Assembly: GCA_910579495.1 (NCBI GenBank) | Contig: CAJTVD010000067.1 | Span: 1 to 18,038, forward strand | Source: an uncultured Lachnospiraceae bacterium | GTDB lineage: Bacteria; Bacillota; Clostridia; Lachnospirales; Lachnospiraceae | Direction of reading: 5' to 3' | Length of the DNA stretch: 18,038 bases | Shown: positions 14,683 through 18,038 of the stretch, piece by piece | Position numbering within the stretch: the first letter of the stretch is position 1 | Layout of the letters: each line of letters begins with the position of its first letter | The notes under the pieces: generated by a model | Told to the model about the DNA's origin: nothing | The model's input: only the letters and a program-made list of their open reading frames with translations | Database searches by the model: none | Made by a program: the position numbers and the translations under genes

Positions 14683-15495
14683 TTACCAGGAGATCTGGAT
14701 GCCCTTTGCCGTGACCTCAGCCGCCAGCCCGTTGCGCTCAAAAACCTGCTGAAGCCGGGGCCAGTACGTCTTTTCCGGAAAGCCGGCAAGGTGTTCTTTT
14801 GCCACCTCCTCCGTGTCCTCCTCGACGCAGATATCGCCGTCTTCGTGGATCGTGAGACGGCTGTGGCCGCGGGAATTCAAGTCTGCCACAAGAGCCTCCA
14901 GGACTTTCCGGCCCTGGACCTCATACCAGATCTGAGGGTCTACCGGCTGCTTGTTGGACGGGACGGTATCTTCCGGTTCGCCGCCTCCGGCTTCCGAGAG
15001 AGGAACGATCTTTAACATGTTACAGGTGATGCCGGCGCTCTGGTCCATGCATACATCAGCATGGTCAAAATCCGGGATTCCATAAAGGCGGATGCGCCCG
15101 GTCCCTCCTGCCAGCGCCAGTTTTTCAGGGTTCTTTTCGCACCACTCCCAGCGAACGTCAGGATAAACCGCCCGAAGATAGGCGGAGATCCGGTGGTTGA
15201 CATGACGGAGCAGGAGCAGTTCCGTTTCCGGGGCCTCCATAGTTGGAATCCCCATAGGCTGGGAGGGGGCGATCCCTTCCGCCAGACGTTTCTTTGCAAG
15301 CTGTTCACGCATCCTGCGGCGTTTCGCCTGCTGCATGTACGGCCGCAAAAGTACTGTTACAACCCACAGCCCCCAGAGGGTGAATACCCCGATCAGGGAC
15401 CATGTCTGCCAGGGCCCCCTTATGAGTGCCAGTATAGCGATGACTGCACCGATCAGGATGCTGATGCTGCCCCAAAGGGCTTTGTCACTCTTCAT
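14683..15495 (-). CDS. Membrane protein with two N-terminal helices (270 aa)
   Basis: The start is the ATG at 15495, 7 bases after AAGGAAGG; the longer frame to 15567 would enter a terminator and is rejected. Two transmembrane helices (about residues 7-26 and 31-50) are followed by a basic stretch KRRRMREQLAKKRL, which places the rest in the cytoplasm by the positive-inside rule. The soluble domain (about 80-270) is mixed alpha/beta, with RWEWCEKNPEKLALAGGTGR, an acidic segment (DGDICVEEDTEEV) and the ending LAAEVTAKGIQISW. No catalytic motif is evident. It may tether part of the DNA-processing system to the membrane. The family is unrecognised. Confidence 0.7.
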   Translation of the reverse strand: MKSDKALWGSISILIGAVIAILALIRGPWQTWSLIGVFTLWGLWVVTVLLRPYMQQAKRRRMREQLAKKRLAEGIAPSQPMGIPTMEAPETELLLLRHVNHRISAYLRAVYPDVRWEWCEKNPEKLALAGGTGRIRLYGIPDFDHADVCMDQSAGITCNMLKIVPLSEAGGGEPEDTVPSNKQPVDPQIWYEVQGRKVLEALVADLNSRGHSRLTIHEDGDICVEEDTEEVAKEHLAGFPEKTYWPRLQQVFERNGLAAEVTAKGIQISW

Positions 15496-15545
15496 TTTTA
15501 ACCTTCCTTTCTTTGCTGTTGTTGAAAGTAACCTGCATGCACAAA

Positions 15546-15605
15546 AAAAGAGGAACCATGCCGGCATTTCAGGTTCATTCTGAAAACCGACAGGGTTCCT
15601 CTTTT
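15546..15605 (-). terminator. Branched terminator after ssb
   Basis: AAAAGAGGAACC (15546-15557) pairs perfectly with GGTTCCTCTTTT (15594-15605). On the minus strand a run of seven T follows. The 36-nt loop contains the palindrome ATGCCGGCAT (15558-15567) and TTCAG/CTGAA (15568-15572 and 15580-15584). It lies 50 bases before the next gene. Confidence 0.75.
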
Positions 15606-15621
15606 AGCGCCGGAACGGGAT

Positions 15622-16032
15622 TCATTCCGGCAGAGACTCACGTTCCCCGTCCAGTACCTCCACAGGGGGAGGGGCGGCGGCCGCTGTCTCAGGATCATCT
15701 GGAAAATCAGTGGAGCTTTCTTTAGGGATGCGGCCCGGAAGAAATCCGAAATTGGAAAGATAGATCTTCAGGATTTTTGTCCGTTCCTTTCCGTGGCCCA
15801 TGGTACAGTCTACCAGCTGCTGTGTGCCGGTGATCCACAGCCGGCTGTCCTTTTTGACGCCAAGCCGGATCAGGCGGGATACTTCATCCTCCCATGCCCA
15901 TACCTGGTAATACTGGAACTGCCCTTTGCCTGTCTGCTCGGTAAAACCGAAACAGACATAGGTGGAATCCTTCTGGCTCTTTTTGGGGGCCAGGTCATTC
16001 TCCACACGTCCAAATGCAAAAATCTGTGCCAT
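15622..16032 (-). CDS. ssb: Single-stranded DNA-binding protein
   Basis: The product is 136 aa. The start is the ATG at 16032 after AAAGGAGTGTT; an upstream in-frame TTG is rejected because it precedes the binding site. The OB-fold core spans about residues 1-100: AQIFAFGRVENDL, STYVCFGFTEQTGK, FQYYQVWAWEDEVSRLI, KKDSRLWITGTQQL and TKILKIYLSNFGFLPG, the usual strand order with aromatic DNA-contact positions. The chain is shorter than housekeeping SSBs (about 150-180 aa) and lacks their acidic DDIPF-type tip; it ends LDGERESLPE instead. It presumably coats ssDNA during transfer or replication of the element. It is led by a strong promoter and a leader terminator. Confidence 0.85.
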   Translation of the reverse strand: MAQIFAFGRVENDLAPKKSQKDSTYVCFGFTEQTGKGQFQYYQVWAWEDEVSRLIRLGVKKDSRLWITGTQQLVDCTMGHGKERTKILKIYLSNFGFLPGRIPKESSTDFPDDPETAAAAPPPVEVLDGERESLPE

Positions 16033-16066
16033 AACACTCCTTTCTGCCACTGGCCTTGTTATCTAT

Positions 16067-16123
16067 AAAAAAAGTGCCAGCGGGAACCCGGCCCAAACGG
16101 GCGCAGTAATACCACTGACACTT
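16067..16123 (-). terminator. Leader terminator in front of ssb
   Basis: On the minus strand AAGTGTCAG (16123-16115) pairs with CTGGCACTT (16080-16072) with one G-U pair, followed by five more T. The loop holds the small hairpins CGGG-AA-CCCG (16081-16090) and GCCC-AAAC-GGGC (16091-16102). It sits between the promoter at 16227-16255 and the ssb start. Confidence 0.65.
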
Positions 16124-16131
16124 GTATACAA
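16122..16131. promoter_or_regulatory. Perfect 10-bp palindrome in the ssb leader
   Basis: TTGTATACAA is self-complementary and overlaps the upstream arm of the leader terminator. It could be a protein-binding site or part of an alternative RNA fold. Confidence 0.35.
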
Positions 16132-16226
16132 ACTTAACAGCGTGTGCAATGCGATGTCTTCACCGCCGTACAGACAAACCTGCCTGCAATCCTGAAAGGA
16201 TACGCACAAAAATCAATTACAAAGTA

Positions 16227-16272
16227 AGTATAACACTATATCTGGTGGATGTCAAGTTCATAAACACTATAT
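16227..16272 (-). promoter_or_regulatory. Near-consensus promoter of ssb with paired operator-like repeats
   Basis: On the minus strand TTGACA (16250-16255) and TATACT (16227-16232) are separated by exactly 17 bases. The 10-mer AACACTATAT (plus-strand reading) occurs in the spacer at 16232-16241 and again upstream of the -35 box at 16263-16272, 31 bases apart, about three helical turns. This suggests a dimeric regulator binding the same DNA face. Confidence 0.75.
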
Positions 16273-16453
16273 ATAGAATTTTGGAGTGGCAAAATACAAT
16301 ATCTTGTAGCCGGATGCCCAGGAGACTGCACACAGGGCTTCCTATCTATAAACAGGGATCAGGCTGCCTTTATTTTGCAGTATCCTGATTTTTTATTCCC
16401 GCGGGCAACGAGCCAAGTGACTGCTTGCGGGCATTTGGCGACTGCCGTGAGGG
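16273..16453. other. Non-coding stretch between ssb promoter and membrane protein gene
   Basis: No gene is supported here. The right part carries CCGCGGGCAACGA (16399-16411), one arm of an inverted repeat whose other arm (16494-16506) lies inside the 3' end of the next gene. Confidence 0.5.
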
Positions 16454-16981
16454 TCAAAGGCTCCGCTCGTTGGAGTGTTCCAAGTTTGATGATTCGTTGC
16501 TCGCGGCGGAGTCTTTGACTTCGAGCAGGTTTCCGGGCAGGCTGGAATCGTAGCCTAAAAACAGATCCGTGGAGAGGGAGGCATCCAGGTATTCGCTGCC
16601 CAGGGATGGGCGGGAGGCTTTCCGGAAGTAAAAGCAGTAACACCCGCCCGGTTTTATCTTCACCTGTTTTCCCAAAAGCAGGATGATGGCGGCTCCCTGG
16701 CTGTCGGTAAGCTCTATTTTGCGATACCTGCGTAAGGGCAGAGAGGAAACGGCGGTACAGATCCCCGTGATGGTTTCATAATCCCCACGCAGGAGCAAGA
16801 CCAGGAGCCCGGCGCTGCGGAACAGACAGCCGCCGAAGATGATGCCGCTTAAAACCAGCAAAAGCCGGTCATGGGAGAGGAAAAATACAATGGCAGCGAT
16901 GAAAAGGCTGCCGATCCCCATAAACAGGATCAGAAAAACTTTCAGCCGGAGGGTAAAAGGGGCGTTCAACCATTGTTCCAT
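16454..16981 (-). CDS. Small membrane protein with Ser/Asn/Glu-rich tail (175 aa)
   Basis: The ATG at 16981 lies 6 bases after the stop of the upstream gene and follows AAAGGAT. Two hydrophobic helices (about residues 13-35 and 40-64) are followed by a cytoplasmic domain with RRYRKIELTDSQGAAIILLL and KIKPGGCYCFYF, a beta-rich layout reminiscent of small PH-like domains. The last ~20 residues (KDSAASNESSNLEHSNERSL) are low-complexity and lie within a DNA inverted repeat, so they look like an added extension. I do not recognise the family. It is the second gene of the visible start of the cluster. Confidence 0.65.
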   Translation of the reverse strand: MEQWLNAPFTLRLKVFLILFMGIGSLFIAAIVFFLSHDRLLLVLSGIIFGGCLFRSAGLLVLLLRGDYETITGICTAVSSLPLRRYRKIELTDSQGAAIILLLGKQVKIKPGGCYCFYFRKASRPSLGSEYLDASLSTDLFLGYDSSLPGNLLEVKDSAASNESSNLEHSNERSL

Positions 16982-16987
16982 GTGATA

Positions 16988-17683
16988 TCATATCCTTTCA
17001 AAAATAATCTGCTGGCGCAGGTACAGGTTTGCGACTGCAAGCGTAACGGCCTTGCTTTTGGGGGAGAGGCGCATCATGCAGCTGATGTTGTCGCTGGTAG
17101 TGTCCGCATCGTCATAGAGCCCTTCCAGGATGCTTTCCTCTGTAGGGAGGGCGCGGATATCCTTTTCCATGCACCGGATCAGTTCTGCGGTGGAGAGCAG
17201 GGCCTGCTTTGCAAGGGCCATGACCTGTTTTTCGTTTTCGGTACGCTGGTCATGGCGGAAGAGTTTTCTGGCAGAGGAAAACGGCACATGGTTTACAAGG
17301 GTCAGCTTCAGGAAAGACAGGACCCTTAGAAAGCTGGAGCCGTCCGTGGGGATGATGTACATGGAAGAGAGCAGGTCATAAAGGGCATCATATTCCGTTT
17401 CTCCTTTCCCACAGATCAGCAGGCCCCGTGTCAGGAGCCGCTCCACGCAGTCCTTCCAGGAGCGGTTTACGATATCCTTCTGTACCGGTAAAGTCGCCGT
17501 GTAGAGGCGCCCGATTTCTTCCATACGGGCGATACGCCAGTTCAGGCAGCTCCAGATGATCATTTCCTGCATATCGACCATATATTCTTTTCCCCCAAGG
17601 ACGATAACAGGGCAGTAGCGCCGGCATCCGTTTGTCCTGCGCTCAAAGCGGCCGACAGCGGTGTAAAGTGTTTTCAGCATCAT
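16988..17683 (-). CDS. Unrecognised 231-aa protein
   Basis: The ATG at 17683 follows AGGAGGATTTTTT. The product is soluble and mostly helical. Features are an early Cys pair (GCRRYCPVIVLGGKEYMVD, about residues 19-37), MIIWSCLNWRIARMEEIGRL, a central ERLLTRGLLICGKGETEYDALYDLL that could form a winged helix, and a helical C-terminal half with CMEKDIRALPTEESIL. From memory, similar proteins starting MLKTLYTAV occur at the head of such clusters in gut Clostridia. A DNA-binding regulator is possible but unproven. It is the first gene of the minus-strand cluster seen here; the upstream DNA is occupied by an IS110 element. Confidence 0.7.
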   Translation of the reverse strand: MMLKTLYTAVGRFERRTNGCRRYCPVIVLGGKEYMVDMQEMIIWSCLNWRIARMEEIGRLYTATLPVQKDIVNRSWKDCVERLLTRGLLICGKGETEYDALYDLLSSMYIIPTDGSSFLRVLSFLKLTLVNHVPFSSARKLFRHDQRTENEKQVMALAKQALLSTAELIRCMEKDIRALPTEESILEGLYDDADTTSDNISCMMRLSPKSKAVTLAVANLYLRQQIIFERI

Positions 17684-17724
17684 AAAAAATCCTCCTACTA
17701 CAATATATTTATGGTTAATATTCC

Positions 17725-17745
17725 TAACATCCAGTTAGGATGTTA
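17725..17745. repeat. Perfect 8-bp inverted repeat upstream of the 231-aa gene
   Basis: TAACATCC (17725-17732) and GGATGTTA (17738-17745) flank AGTTA. It could be an operator of the 231-aa gene or mark sequence near the left boundary of the IS110 element. Confidence 0.5.
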
Positions 17746-17978
17746 TCCAATTTGTTGCTTAAGCTGTTAGAATGATAAGAGCAATCGGTATAGCGGAATC
17801 CTCCTTGGGCTTTGCGCCCGTAAATTAGTCTGCTAACCAGCTCTTCATTCGCAGCGTTCGTTTTATGCAGGTTGAGCCACCTTCAGGGTGCGTTCGCGTC
17901 ACACCACAGTAGATTGAATGGGCAATGAGTAAAACTGGTACTGACCAATTGCAATCTCAACTAAGGAGTCACTTTTTT
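17746..17978 (+). ncRNA. Candidate IS110 bridge RNA region (non-coding left end)
   Basis: The ~230 bases before the transposase have no gene. They contain hairpins GGGC-TTTGC-GCCC (17807-17819) and CACC-TTCAG-GGTG (17878-17890), and an alternative GTGCG/CGTCAC stem with a TTCG loop (17888-17900). In IS110-group elements the left end 5' of the transposase encodes the bridge RNA that pairs with target and donor DNA. Location and structure fit; the exact RNA ends and guide loops cannot be read from one copy. Confidence 0.4.
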
Positions 17979-18038
17979 ATGAACATGAACGCAGTAGGTA
18001 TTGATGTTTCCAAACGCAAAAGCACTGTGGCGATCCTC
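17979..18038 (+). CDS. IS110-family transposase, 5' end (partial)
   Basis: Twenty codons are visible, from the ATG at 17979 (11 bases after AAGGAG) to the window edge: MNMNAVGIDVSKRKSTVAIL. The GIDVSK motif with its aspartate is the start of the RuvC-like DEDD catalytic domain of IS110-family enzymes, which insert DNA by bridge-RNA-guided recombination. A second ATG at 17985 is possible but has longer spacing. The rest of the gene is outside the window. The element reads away from the minus-strand cluster and lies right upstream of it, so it may have separated the cluster from its original promoter. Confidence 0.8.
   Translation, partial: MNMNAVGIDVSKRKSTVAIL

Noticed and set aside
15061..15501. 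Plus-strand 146-codon frame opposite the two-helix membrane protein
   Set aside because: It is antisense to a gene with a clear start signal and membrane helices, and its translation is rich in Pro/Arg as expected of a shadow frame.

Overview
The window looks like part of an integrated mobile element, or a resident conjugative-type element, in a low-to-moderate GC Clostridia genome, most likely Lachnospiraceae. Evidence for this is the strong AGGAGG-type ribosome binding sites on nearly every gene, a DUF4313-type protein, a Tn916-like XRE / sigma-like / HTH regulatory trio, and an SSB plus DUF932 plus methyltransferase-helicase gene set typical of Firmicutes conjugative elements. There is no rRNA, tRNA, CRISPR array, integrase, relaxase or Xis in view, so the ends of the element are not seen.

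Region 1 (1-3289, plus strand) is a row of small, unrelated, mostly unrecognised genes: the 3' end of one gene, a 222-aa protein, two lipoproteins (the second part much more AT-rich), a small membrane protein that seems to have lost its start codon, and a gene remnant. After each gene end except the remnant's lies a diverged copy of the same ~50-bp sequence, so the locus looks like a cassette array built by duplication or recombination.

Region 2 (3442-5022) is a regulatory island. An XRE repressor (minus) is divergent from a sigma-70 region-4-like protein and a short HTH protein (plus), the arrangement seen around orf9/orf7/orf8 of Tn916. The 490-bp divergent interval holds a candidate promoter and several hairpins, one a likely terminator in the leader of the sigma-like gene. 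Strong terminators bound the island.

Region 3 (5045-17683, minus strand) is a long co-directional cluster of about 16 genes, many overlapping by 4 or 11 bases. In transcription order: a 231-aa protein and a 175-aa membrane protein; then, after a near-consensus promoter and a leader with a terminator, ssb; a two-helix membrane protein; a DUF932 protein; a four-cysteine protein; an ECF-like sigma factor; a small four-cysteine protein; an 87-aa protein; a DUF4942-like protein; a 1016-aa adenine methyltransferase-SNF2 helicase fusion; and five small proteins including DUF6809-like and DUF4313 members. Together they look like an early or establishment module that binds, methylates and remodels DNA. 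Four terminator-like hairpins sit directly in front of ribosome binding sites inside this cluster, leaving no room for promoters between hairpin and gene.

Region 4 (17684-18038) is a structured non-coding stretch followed by the first 20 codons of an IS110-family transposase on the plus strand; the non-coding stretch is where an IS110 bridge RNA would be expected.
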